A DNA stretch of 17,270 nt from Acetobacteraceae bacterium. GTDB taxonomy: Bacteria; Pseudomonadota; Alphaproteobacteria; Acetobacterales; Acetobacteraceae. A model generated the notes under the pieces. It did not search any database. It had not been told where the DNA came from and saw nothing but the letters and a program-made list of their open reading frames with translations. Position 1 is the first letter of the stretch. Each line of letters begins with the position of its first letter. This document shows positions 7,645-15,116 of this stretch, one piece after another. The stretch spans positions 1 to 17,270 of the forward strand of contig DAICYU010000025.1 in NCBI GenBank assembly GCA_027311485.1. The letters run 5' to 3'. Both the position numbers and the translations under genes were made by a program.

Positions 7645-8990
7645 TCCGCGGCCACCCGCACAGCGTCGCCGCGTCCCAGCAGGGAGTCCCAGCCATCGCC
7701 CTTCAGGTAGCGGGCATAGACGTCGTAGTAGTTACGGGCGTTCTGCTCGGTGATCTGCGTGCTGACGTCGCCGGGCAGTGGATCGTTTCGTTTGAAAGCA
7801 CCCAGCGACTGCTGGTAGTTGAACGGGTAACGCCGAGCGATCGGGCCGCTGCTGGCGGCGGTGGCATAGAGCCAGTTCTCCATGTCGTCCTGCTCGGTCA
7901 TCCCGGCCGGGCCGGAGTAGCGCATGTAGAACCGGCGCAGCACGTCCTTCACCATGGCGGGCGCGTCGGCATCGACCAGGAAGAAGCGCCAGGCTTCGGT
8001 TTCCGTCGGGCTGTGCGGGTGCCAGACGCACAGGCCGCGCGGCTGCCGCCCGTGGTAGGAGACGTTGGGGAACAGATTGCCGGTGAACGGCATGATCCGC
8101 GCCTTGTCCCCCAGGCGGGTTTTCCGTTCATGGAAGCAATGACGGAAGTATTCGTCCACTTCTGGATACTGGGCGTAGGACGGCTGGTAATCGAAGCCTT
8201 CCGGCATCCAGACGCTGTGCACGCCATGCCCCTGCGGGAAGCTGACCCAGACGTGCTGGCCCTTGTTGTATTCGTTGTCCCGCCGCCCGGACTGGCCGGC
8301 GCGGGCGCTGGGCCCGATGCCGATCATGTCCACCGACCGGTGCGATGGATTGTGGTAGGTGTCGCCCAGGAAGTTCTCGGCCGCGAACTTCCAGTTGCTG
8401 GGCAGGATCCATTTGTGCACGCCGATGACCTCGGACCCGCCGGGCCGGCCGTCGCGGCAGTCCAGCACCTGGTCCAGATGGTCCACCGCATCACCCAGAT
8501 AGGTCATGAAATCCGGCGCGTCCGGGTCCCAGGAGGCCCAGACGGTGCTCTTGTAGACATGCAGCCGTGGCGTTTCGATCAGCGACCATTCGGCACGGTC
8601 GAGCTGGCCTTCATACAGCACGCGATATAGGGGCACGCCCTGCAGCTTGCCGTCTGTCGTGTAGCTCCAGGAATGATACGGGCAGACGAACAGCGACGTG
8701 TTGCCTTGTTCGTAGCGGCACACCTTCATGCCGCGATGCCGGCAGGAGTTCAGAAAGACATGCACCTTGCCCTGCATGTCGCGGCAGAGGATCACCGATT
8801 CCTGGCCCATGCGGGAGACGAAGAAATCCCCGGGGTTCGGGATCTGGCTTTCGTGCCCGACGAACAGCCAGGCGCGGGTGAAGAGCTTTTCCAACTCCTC
8901 CCTGTGATAATCGGGGGAGACGAAAATCTCACGGCTGATCATGCCGTTTGTCGTATCAATCATTTGGTCGATGGGCAGTGTTGTTGTCAT
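7641..8990 (-). CDS. Rieske ring-hydroxylating dioxygenase alpha (large) subunit
   Basis: The catalytic subunit, which receives electrons on a Rieske 2Fe-2S cluster and activates O2 at a mononuclear iron to hydroxylate an (often aromatic) substrate. The Rieske motif is complete: C83-x-H85 and C103-x2-H106 with the usual 17-residue gap. The iron site lies in AAENFLGDTYHNPSHRS, with bridging Asp210, His213 and His217. The acidic third ligand is probably in EQDDMENW near residue 370. The His-His spacing is Hx3H, shorter than the common Hx4H. The 449-residue length is normal. The ATG at 8990 is preceded by GGGAGGAAAGG at good spacing, 22 nt after the moaE stop. No ferredoxin or ferredoxin reductase gene is adjacent, so electron delivery must come from elsewhere. 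Family is certain; substrate unknown. Confidence 0.94.
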   Translation of the reverse strand: MTTTLPIDQMIDTTNGMISREIFVSPDYHREELEKLFTRAWLFVGHESQIPNPGDFFVSRMGQESVILCRDMQGKVHVFLNSCRHRGMKVCRYEQGNTSLFVCPYHSWSYTTDGKLQGVPLYRVLYEGQLDRAEWSLIETPRLHVYKSTVWASWDPDAPDFMTYLGDAVDHLDQVLDCRDGRPGGSEVIGVHKWILPSNWKFAAENFLGDTYHNPSHRSVDMIGIGPSARAGQSGRRDNEYNKGQHVWVSFPQGHGVHSVWMPEGFDYQPSYAQYPEVDEYFRHCFHERKTRLGDKARIMPFTGNLFPNVSYHGRQPRGLCVWHPHSPTETEAWRFFLVDADAPAMVKDVLRRFYMRYSGPAGMTEQDDMENWLYATAASSGPIARRYPFNYQQSLGAFKRNDPLPGDVSTQITEQNARNYYDVYARYLKGDGWDSLLGRGDAVRVAAE

Positions 8991-9012
8991 TCTGCCTTTC
9001 CTCCCGGTTCGG

Positions 9013-9477
9013 TCAGGTGCTCCAGCGGGACGCCGCGGCGTCGTCTTCCTCCCTTGCGTCGACCCAGGCGCCTTCGCCGGTGGCGAAGTCCTCGCGCTTC
9101 CAGAAGGGGGCCTTGGTCTTCAACCAATCGATCAGGAACGCCGTCGCGTCCAGCGCCGCTTGCCGGTGGGATGAGGCGGCGATCACCAGCACGATGTTGT
9201 CGCCCGGCCGCAGCGGACCGACGCGGTGGATGACGGTGCAGCCCAGCAGCGGCCAGCGTTCCTCGGCCTGCTGCACGATCCGGGAAATCGCCCGTTCGGT
9301 CATGCCGGGGTAATGTTCCAGTGTCATGCCGGTGACGGAGGAGCCTGTGGTGCTCTTGTCCGCCCGCACCGTGCCCACGAAACAGCCGATGCCGCCGACA
9401 TCGGTGCGGCCGGCGATCAGCGCGGCAATTTCCGCGCCGGTGTCGAAGTCCTCGGTCTGGACCAGGATGAGTGCCAT
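9013..9477 (-). CDS. moaE: Molybdopterin synthase catalytic subunit MoaE
   Basis: MoaE joins the thiocarboxylated MoaD sulfur carrier to convert cyclic pyranopterin monophosphate into molybdopterin, in cytosolic molybdenum cofactor synthesis. The 154-residue protein carries the diagnostic FVGTVR strand, TLEHYPGMTE, VIHRVGPLRPGD and the catalytic LKTKAPFWKRE segment. Lys120 and Lys127 correspond to the essential E. coli lysines 119 and 126. The C terminus WVDAREEDDAAASRW also matches. The start is ATG at 9477; the upstream ribosome site is weak (CGTCCGAG). No moaD or other cofactor gene lies in the window. Rieske oxygenases do not use molybdenum, so its place directly upstream of the oxygenase genes is curious; it may simply share their transcript. 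Confidence 0.95.
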   Translation of the reverse strand: MALILVQTEDFDTGAEIAALIAGRTDVGGIGCFVGTVRADKSTTGSSVTGMTLEHYPGMTERAISRIVQQAEERWPLLGCTVIHRVGPLRPGDNIVLVIAASSHRQAALDATAFLIDWLKTKAPFWKREDFATGEGAWVDAREEDDAAASRWST

Positions 9478-9512
9478 CTCGGACGAAGCCTAAGCCCTGG
9501 CGCGGGATTTGT

Positions 9513-9544
9513 CATTCCCCCGACAGCGACATCCCCCGACAGCG
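9513..9544. repeat. Short tandem direct repeat upstream of moaE
   Basis: CCCCCGACAGCG occurs at 9517-9528 and again at 9533-9544, a 16-nt period, in the 91-nt gap between the binding-protein stop and moaE. Two copies only; it could be chance or a tandem regulatory site. Confidence 0.4.
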
Positions 9545-9568
9545 GCGGATGCCCGGCCGCGATCCGCG

Positions 9569-10819
9569 TCACGGCCGGTTCACGGCTTGTTTCACCGCAG
9601 GCGGAGGCCTGGCCTGTGTCGACGCCCCTTCCAGCACCTTGCCGAACAACTCGAAATGCTGGCCTGTCCAGCGCGTAAGCTGCATCTGCCGGATCGGGTG
9701 GAAGTTGGTCGGGCTGGTGCTCACCTTGATGCCGGGCAGCAGGACCGGGATTTCCACGTCATGCAGGTTGGCGGCCTGCTTCATGATGTTGGGGCGGGAA
9801 AAGTCGGTGCCGCACTGCTTCAGCACCTCCCACAGGCACATCGTGACGCCGTAGCCGAACACCGTGCCGCCGTCGGTGATATCGGCGTCCGGCATGTATT
9901 TGGCCATGAACGCGCGCCATTGGTTCATGCCGGCGTCGTCCTTCCATGTCGGGTCGGTCGGGTCCTTCAAGTACGCGGCGCTGATCAGGCCCTTGGCATT
10001 GTCTTCTCCGGCCGGCCTGATGACGGAGCCGACCGAGATGGAAACATTCGTCATGAAGTGCTGCGGCTTCCAGCCCAGCTCGGCGATCTTCCGGATGATC
10101 TGGGCGGCGAACTTCGGCGTGGCCGCGGATATCAGCACGTCGGCGCCGGACCCTTGCAACGCCACAGCCTGGGAGTCGATCGTCGCGTCGGTCGTTTCAT
10201 ACGATACCACCTTGACGACGCGCTTGTCGAAATCCTTGCCAAGCACGTCACGGACGCCGGCCGGATAGTCTTTCCCGAAATCGTCGTTCTGGTACAGGAT
10301 GCCGATCCGGGCCTCCGGCTTCTCCTGCAGGATGTAGCGCGTATAGATCTGCGCCTCGGTTCGGTAGCTCGGCTGCCAGCCCATGACCCAGGGCGCGTGC
10401 CTGGGATCGCCCCACTTGTTCGCCCCGCTGCCCAGGAAGATCAGCGGCACGTGCTTGCCGTTGGTGTAGCGGTAGATGGCTGTGTTCGTCGGCGTCCCGA
10501 CCGTGGCGAAGATGAAGGCGACCTGATCCTGCTCAACCAGCCGCCGGACCTGATCCACCGTCTTTGGCGGGCTGTAGCCGTCATCCAGGGAGTCATAGAT
10601 GATCTTCCGTCCGCCGACCCCGCCCTGGTCGTTGATCATCTTGAACACCGCGGCCTCGGTCCGGGCGATGATCCCATAGGCGGAGGCCGGGCCACTGTAA
10701 GGCGCGGTATTGCCAATCTTCAGCGTGGTGGCGGTCACACCAGGCGTGTCTGCGGCGGCACGCACCCGGATCGGCAGGCACGCAGCCGCGAGGCCGGCCA
10801 GGAACATACGTCTGGACAT
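9569..10819 (-). CDS. Branched-chain amino acid-type ABC transporter substrate-binding protein (orphan)
   Basis: A periplasmic solute-binding protein of the LivK/Peripla_BP_6 type, 416 residues. The N terminus (MSRRMFLAGLAAACLPIRVRA) is a signal peptide with a double arginine. The mature part opens with TLKIGNTAPYSGPASAYG and continues with INDQGGVGGRKI and DDGYSPPKTVDQVRRLVEQ, standard for this class. In alphaproteobacteria these proteins bind amino acids, urea, or often aromatic acids and amides. The ATG at 10819 follows a strong AGGGAGGAAG site. Neither LivHM permeases nor LivFG ATPases are nearby, so it must use a distant membrane complex. It precedes moaE and the oxygenase genes on the same strand with a 91-nt gap, consistent with feeding substrate to the oxygenase; this link is inferred. 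Confidence 0.93.
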   Translation of the reverse strand: MSRRMFLAGLAAACLPIRVRAAADTPGVTATTLKIGNTAPYSGPASAYGIIARTEAAVFKMINDQGGVGGRKIIYDSLDDGYSPPKTVDQVRRLVEQDQVAFIFATVGTPTNTAIYRYTNGKHVPLIFLGSGANKWGDPRHAPWVMGWQPSYRTEAQIYTRYILQEKPEARIGILYQNDDFGKDYPAGVRDVLGKDFDKRVVKVVSYETTDATIDSQAVALQGSGADVLISAATPKFAAQIIRKIAELGWKPQHFMTNVSISVGSVIRPAGEDNAKGLISAAYLKDPTDPTWKDDAGMNQWRAFMAKYMPDADITDGGTVFGYGVTMCLWEVLKQCGTDFSRPNIMKQAANLHDVEIPVLLPGIKVSTSPTNFHPIRQMQLTRWTGQHFELFGKVLEGASTQARPPPAVKQAVNRP

Positions 10820-11176
10820 GGGTTCTTCCTCCCTGGTTGTTTTGGAATGCAGGGTACATGGTTCTGCCCGGCCGGGGGTTCAATTTTCGCAAACCGGCGG
10901 GTTGTCTGGCTGGGGTGGACGACTGGGGTGGCCATGCCACCGGCCTCTGCTGTCGTCCGGACACGAGGGGCGGCCAGGCGTTTTCTTCGCCGGATGCGGC
11001 CTGAGCTTCACCCCGTCAGTTTCACACCGTCCGGCGCATGTCGAACGATTGGCCAGTACTGCTGCTTGCACTGTCGGCCTGACTGATGTCTTCTGTTCTC
11101 AATCGGCATCGGCCGGCGTGGCTGTCTCGTGCGCCTGTATCAGAATGTCGGCTTCGGGGGAGGGAGATGAACAAGA
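10820..11176. promoter_or_regulatory. 357-bp divergent control region between two transport operons
   Basis: No gene is seen here. It separates the binding-protein/oxygenase genes (leftward) from the sugar-type importer operon (rightward), so it should hold both promoters. It contains a direct repeat CTGGGGTGG at 10910-10918 and 10923-10931, a 6-bp inverted repeat GGTGGC-CAT-GCCACC at 10927-10941 overlapping the second copy, a looser inverted repeat CGCCGGA/TCCGGCG at 10988-10994 and 11030-11036, and an AT-richer patch near 10880-10893. I could not find a convincing -35/-10 pair in either direction. No regulator gene is present in the window. Confidence 0.55.
10927..10941. promoter_or_regulatory. 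Small palindrome, possible operator
   Basis: GGTGGC and GCCACC flank CAT in the divergent intergenic region, about 110 nt from the leftward gene and 235 nt from the rightward one. A perfect 15-bp dyad in a divergent control region fits a regulator half-site pair, but it is short and GC-rich enough to arise by chance. Confidence 0.3.
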
Positions 11177-12715
11177 ATGCCACAGGGCCGCGTTCGCCCG
11201 CGTGACGATAGCGCATCGCTGCTGGATGTGCGCGGCGTGTCTAAGCAGTTCGGCGGAACCCGCGCCCTCGACAACGTCAGCCTTCAGGTGGCGCACGGTG
11301 AGATTGTCGCTCTTCTGGGCGAGAACGGGGCGGGCAAGTCCACACTGATCAAAATACTCGCCGGCGTCGAAGTTCTGGATTCCGGCAGCATCCATTTTGC
11401 CGGGCAGGATGCCACGCAGGGGCTGCGGCGGCTGCCGATCGCCTTCATCCATCAGGATCTTGGACTGATTGAATGGATGACGGTGGCTGAAAACATCTGT
11501 CTCGCCCTTGGTTATCCACGGTGGTTCGGCGTCGTGGACTGGTCGGCGGCACGCAGGCGGGCAGCGCGGGCGCTGCAACTCCTTGGTGCAGACATCGACC
11601 CGGATGCGCGCGTGCAGTCGCTCAGCCGGACCGAAAAATCGCTGGTGGCGATCAGTCGGGCGCTTGCCGCCGATGCCGAATTGCTGGTGCTCGACGAACC
11701 CACCGCCAGCTTGCCGGCCGACGAGGTCGCGCGTTTGTTCGTAAGCCTGCGGCGGTTGCGCGACCGCGGGGTTGCCATGATCTACGTCTCGCACCGGCTG
11801 GACGAAGTGTTCGAAATTGCCGACCGGATGGTGGTGATGCGTGACGGGCGTGTCGTCGGCGATCGCCAGGTGGCCACCACCACCGCGGCGGAAGCCATCC
11901 TGCTGATCGTCGGCCGCGAACCCTCGCAGATATTCCGCCGCCCCGTGGAAAAGCATGGCAGGCCGCTGCTGATGCTGGACCGCTTCTGCGTCGGCGGGGT
12001 CGGGCCGATCACGGCGAACATTCACGCCGGTGAGATCGTTGGACTGGTCGGTTTGCGGGGGGCCGGGCAGGAACTGGTCGGTCGTTCCCTGTTCGGCCTG
12101 GAACCCGCAACAAGCGGCCTGGCCACGCTGGACGGCACACCGATCGCGCCACGTTCGCCGCATCAGGCGATGGCGGCGGGAATCAACCTGGTGTGGGGCG
12201 ACCGAACGGCCGGTTCCGTCGTGCCGATGCTGTCGGTGCGGGAGAACATGTACATCAATCCACTTGCGGCTGGGCTGCACCGGTTGAGCTACATCCGACC
12301 CGGCCGGGAGACACAGGCTGCGCGTGATCTCGGCCACCAGGTGGGACTGCGTCCGAACGAGCCGGCGATGCCGATCGAGGCGCTGTCCGGTGGCAACCAA
12401 CAGAAGGTCGTGGTTGGCCGCTGGCTGCATCTGCACGGGAAACTGTACATCTTTGAGGACCCGACGGCCGGGGTGGACGTCGGTGCCAAGGCTGAGATCT
12501 ATCGCCTTTTCAACGTCGCCTTGCAGGCGGGAGCAGCCATTCTGGTCGTCTCGACCGATTTCGAGGAAGTCGCAAACGTCTGCCACCGGGCCTTGGTGTT
12601 CGACCGCGGCCGCGTGGTGGCGGAACTTGCCGAGGCCGATCTCTCGGTGCAGGCGCTGCTGGCCGCCGCTTCGGCCAGCATCCCTGATGCCTCACGAACC
12701 TCTGTTCCCGGGTGA
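11177..12715 (+). CDS. Sugar-type ABC importer ATPase with two nucleotide-binding domains (RbsA-like)
   Basis: A 512-residue double-ATPase protein of the ribose/xylose/simple-sugar importer class, powering the permease encoded next. Domain 1 has a full Walker A (GENGAGKST, Lys54) and Walker B (LDEPTAS, Asp173-Glu174), but its signature is degenerate (LSRTEKS, from Leu149). Domain 2 has a degenerate Walker A (GLRGAGQ) and a good signature (LSGGNQQK, from Leu403). Its Walker B reads FEDPT (Glu427-Asp428) instead of the usual DEPT order. One composite site thus looks competent and the other degenerate, an asymmetry known in RbsA-type proteins. The ATG at 11177 sits 10 nt after AGGGAG. Another ATG at 11167 opens only a 12-codon frame. 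The permease follows after 3 nt. Confidence 0.92.
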   Translation: MPQGRVRPRDDSASLLDVRGVSKQFGGTRALDNVSLQVAHGEIVALLGENGAGKSTLIKILAGVEVLDSGSIHFAGQDATQGLRRLPIAFIHQDLGLIEWMTVAENICLALGYPRWFGVVDWSAARRRAARALQLLGADIDPDARVQSLSRTEKSLVAISRALAADAELLVLDEPTASLPADEVARLFVSLRRLRDRGVAMIYVSHRLDEVFEIADRMVVMRDGRVVGDRQVATTTAAEAILLIVGREPSQIFRRPVEKHGRPLLMLDRFCVGGVGPITANIHAGEIVGLVGLRGAGQELVGRSLFGLEPATSGLATLDGTPIAPRSPHQAMAAGINLVWGDRTAGSVVPMLSVRENMYINPLAAGLHRLSYIRPGRETQAARDLGHQVGLRPNEPAMPIEALSGGNQQKVVVGRWLHLHGKLYIFEDPTAGVDVGAKAEIYRLFNVALQAGAAILVVSTDFEEVANVCHRALVFDRGRVVAELAEADLSVQALLAAASASIPDASRTSVPG

Positions 12716-12718
12716 CCC

Positions 12719-13759
12719 ATGCAGTCGCTGCAATCGAACGCGCTTGAACCCACACGATCGGAACTCGGGACCATGGGACCGGCCGAAAGGCTGCGCCGCC
12801 TGCTGCCGGTGTACGGCTTGCCGATCCTGACCGTCGGACTGATCGTGCTGTTCTCCATCCTGCTGCCGGATACGTTCCCAACCGCACTGAACGCGCGATC
12901 CATCCTGAGCGACAAATCGGTCATTGCGCTATTGTCACTGTCGGCGATGCTGCCGATGATCGCCGGGCGCATCGACCTGACGGTGGGTTATGGCATCGTT
13001 CTGTGGCACGTCGCCGCGATCTCACTCCAGGTCACATACGGGTTTAGCTGGCCGGCGGCGGTGGCGATCACGCTGGTGGGCGGCGTGATGTCCGGACTGG
13101 TCAACGGGCTGCTGGTGGAAGTGGCGCAGATCGACAGCTTCATCGCAACGTTGGGAACCGGCACCATCCTGTATTCCTTCGCGATGTGGCACACGGACGG
13201 CCGTCAGATCATGGGGCCGCTGCCACACGGGTTTCTGGCGATCAATGCAACCTGGATTCTGGGGCTGCCGATCAGCACATTCTATGTTCTCGGCGTCGCG
13301 GTCCTGCTGTGGCTGATCACCGAGCGGCTGCCGGTCGGCCGCTATCTCTACGCAATCGGCGCCAACCCCAAGGCGGCGGCGCTGAACGGCATCCCGGTGC
13401 GGGCCTACGTGATCGGCGTGTTCGTGGCCTCCGGCCTGCTGACCGCATTCACCGGGGTGCTGCTGGCCTCCAAGCTGCGGATCGGGCAGGCAAGTGTCGG
13501 GCTGGAATACCTGCTGCCGGCTCTGGTCGGGGCATTCCTGGGGTCCACGACGATCCGGCCCGGCCGGGTGAACGTATGGGGCACATTGGTGGGCGTGCTG
13601 ATCCTCGCGGTCGGCATTTCCGGCCTTCAACAATTTGGCGCCGCCTTCTTCGTGGAGCCGCTGTTCAACGGCGCCACCCTGATCGTGGCGATCGGCATCG
13701 CCGGCTACGCACAGCGCCGCCGTTCGGCAGTGCGCCGCAGCCGCGACGCGGAGAAATAA
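12719..13759 (+). CDS. Sugar-type ABC importer permease (RbsC-like)
   Basis: The inner-membrane channel subunit of the BPD_transp_2 family, probably a homodimer with the upstream ATPase. Of 346 residues, most from about 35 onward lie in hydrophobic helices, consistent with eight to ten transmembrane segments. The family loop GANPKAAALNGIPVRAY, contacting the ATPase, is present, followed by the glycine-rich SVGLEYLLPALVGAFLGS region. The N-terminal 25 residues are polar and the C-terminal tail is basic, both likely cytoplasmic. The start lies 3 nt after the ATPase stop, implying coupled expression. Relatives move ribose, xylose, autoinducer-2 or other small polyols; specificity comes from the binding protein and cannot be read here. 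Confidence 0.92.
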   Translation: MQSLQSNALEPTRSELGTMGPAERLRRLLPVYGLPILTVGLIVLFSILLPDTFPTALNARSILSDKSVIALLSLSAMLPMIAGRIDLTVGYGIVLWHVAAISLQVTYGFSWPAAVAITLVGGVMSGLVNGLLVEVAQIDSFIATLGTGTILYSFAMWHTDGRQIMGPLPHGFLAINATWILGLPISTFYVLGVAVLLWLITERLPVGRYLYAIGANPKAAALNGIPVRAYVIGVFVASGLLTAFTGVLLASKLRIGQASVGLEYLLPALVGAFLGSTTIRPGRVNVWGTLVGVLILAVGISGLQQFGAAFFVEPLFNGATLIVAIGIAGYAQRRRSAVRRSRDAEK

Positions 13760-13830
13760 CCAATTCCGCGCCAAGCGGATCACCGGCCGCACAGGATGCA
13801 CCAGGGCGGTCTACCACTGGGGAGAAACAA

Positions 13831-14940
13831 ATGTTGAAACGCCCGATGCTGAGTGCCGCCTTGCTGGCCTCGGCCAGCCTGCTCGCCATGACCGGAGCCA
13901 CCTGGGCCGACGATGGGGTGCAGGCCGCGAAGGACTACATCAAGAAGGTCACCGCGCCGGTGACAACATGGGATGGCCCGACGACTGGCCCGAAAGCGAG
14001 CGGGCACAAGCTGATCGTCTATGTTTCCACCGACCAGCGCAACGGCGGCGCGCGCGGCGTCGGCATGGGCATTGAGCAGGCGGCCAAGGTGCTGGGCTGG
14101 GAAGTGCGCGCCATTGACGGGCAAGGATCGGTGAACGCACGCGCCGAAGGTATCTCCCAGGCGATCGCGCTGAAGGCCGACGGGCTGGTGCTGGACGCGA
14201 TCGACGCGGCTGAACAGGCGTCGGCGATCGAGTCGGCGGTGAAAGCCGGCATCAAGGTGGTGGGCTGGCATTCGGGGGCAAAACCTGGACCGATGCCAAA
14301 ATATGGCGTGTTCACCAACATCACCACCGATCCCATGGAAGTGGCGAAAGCCGCCGCGAGCTATGCGGTGGCGGATTCCAACGGCAAGGCGGGCGCCATC
14401 ATCTTTACCGATAGTGCGTACGCCATCGCCATTGCGAAGTCGAACGAGATGGCTACTGTCATCAAGTCTTGCAAGACCTGCGCGGTGCTGAGCGTCCAGG
14501 ATACGCCGCTGGCCGATGCGGCGAACCGCATGCCGCAGCTGACGACATCGCTCTTGCAACGATACGGGGCGAAATGGACTTATGCACTGTCCGTCAACGA
14601 CCTGACATTCGACTTCATGGCGCCGTCACTCCAGTCGGCGGGTATCGGGGGCGGCGCGCCCCCGCATGCGATTTCCGCGGGTGACGGGTCTGAACCGGCG
14701 TTCCAGCGCATCCGTTCGGGTGAGTATCAGGTGGCGACAGTGGCGGAACCGCTGAGCCTGCACGGATGGCAGATCGTCGACGAGTTGAACCGCGCCTTCG
14801 CCGGCGACAAGCCGAGTGGCTATGTCGCGCCACCGCACCTGTTCATCAAAGCCAACATCAACAAGGATGGCGGCCCGAACAACGTCTTCGATCCGCAGAA
14901 CGGCTATCGGGATGCCTACAAGAAGATCTGGGGGAAGTAA
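13831..14940 (+). CDS. Sugar-type ABC importer periplasmic binding protein
   Basis: A 369-residue Peripla_BP_4-type binding protein delivering its ligand to the preceding permease. The ATG at 13831 follows GGGGAGA at good spacing and opens a clear signal peptide (MLKRPMLSAALLASASLLAM, cleavage probably near ATWA-DD). The open frame extends upstream to 13186, but that overlaps the permease in another frame. Family patterns include GVGMGIEQAAKVLGWEV, the NARAEGISQAIALKADGLVL segment and AIESAVKAGIKVVGWHS. A Cys pair, Cys214 and Cys217 (KSCKTCA), could form a periplasmic disulfide. The gene is last in its operon, with a 71-nt gap from the permease, whereas binding-protein genes are more often first. 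The ligand is unknown; relatives bind sugars or polyols but some take other metabolites. Confidence 0.92.
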   Translation: MLKRPMLSAALLASASLLAMTGATWADDGVQAAKDYIKKVTAPVTTWDGPTTGPKASGHKLIVYVSTDQRNGGARGVGMGIEQAAKVLGWEVRAIDGQGSVNARAEGISQAIALKADGLVLDAIDAAEQASAIESAVKAGIKVVGWHSGAKPGPMPKYGVFTNITTDPMEVAKAAASYAVADSNGKAGAIIFTDSAYAIAIAKSNEMATVIKSCKTCAVLSVQDTPLADAANRMPQLTTSLLQRYGAKWTYALSVNDLTFDFMAPSLQSAGIGGGAPPHAISAGDGSEPAFQRIRSGEYQVATVAEPLSLHGWQIVDELNRAFAGDKPSGYVAPPHLFIKANINKDGGPNNVFDPQNGYRDAYKKIWGK

Positions 14941-14980
14941 CCCAAGCGGCGTTATGCGTTGACCGCTGACGGTGACTTCA

Positions 14981-15038
14981 CGTCATGGCGGGCGCTGATC
15001 CCCGGCTTCGGGCCGGGGACATGGGCTCGCCATCGACG
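14981..15038. repeat. Nested hairpin, REP-like palindromic element
   Basis: An inner stem TCCCCGGC/GCCGGGGA (14999-15006 and 15012-15019, 5-nt loop) is nested in an outer imperfect pair CGTCATGGCG/CGCCATCGACG (14981-14990 and 15028-15038, one extra base). The look resembles dispersed palindromic units common in alphaproteobacterial intergenic regions. It lies 40 nt after the binding-protein stop and could protect or end that transcript. No T-run follows. Confidence 0.5.
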
Positions 15039-15064
15039 CGTTTTACGGCACGAACAAAGCGCAG

Positions 15065-15105
15065 CCAGGTCATGATCGGGTCAGATTGACCCGATCATGA
15101 CCTGG
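15065..15105. terminator. Perfect 19-bp inverted repeat between convergent genes
   Basis: The arms 15065-15083 and 15087-15105 (CCAGGTCATGATCGGGTCA and its exact complement) flank GAT. The symmetry allows a very stable hairpin in RNA from either strand, and the site lies between convergent genes, so a bidirectional terminator is the simplest reading. There is no T-tract on either side, which leaves a factor-dependent terminator, a protein-binding site or a mobile-element remnant open. Confidence 0.5.
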
Positions 15106-15116
15106 AAGGCATCGTT

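Noticed and set aside
8013..8630. 205-codon plus-strand frame opposite the oxygenase alpha subunit.
   Set aside because: It is antisense to an unmistakable Rieske oxygenase and has no ribosome site or domain.
9513..9544. The two-copy 16-nt repeat as the start of a CRISPR array.
   Set aside because: Only two 12-bp copies with a 4-nt spacer; the geometry does not fit a CRISPR array.
9509..11086. Long 525-codon open frame on the plus strand opposite the LivK-type binding protein.
   Set aside because: It is antisense to a clear gene in GC-rich DNA, has an Arg/Gly/His-rich shadow composition and no recognisable domain.
11099..12586. Long 495-codon open frame antisense to the importer ATPase.
   Set aside because: It is a shadow of a fully recognisable ABC ATPase with no domain of its own. 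A similar 460-codon frame opposite ctpA (3371-4753) was rejected for the same reason.
13186..13830. N-terminal 215-residue extension of the sugar-type binding protein frame.
   Set aside because: It overlaps the permease gene out of frame. The ATG at 13831 has a good ribosome site and begins a classical signal peptide.
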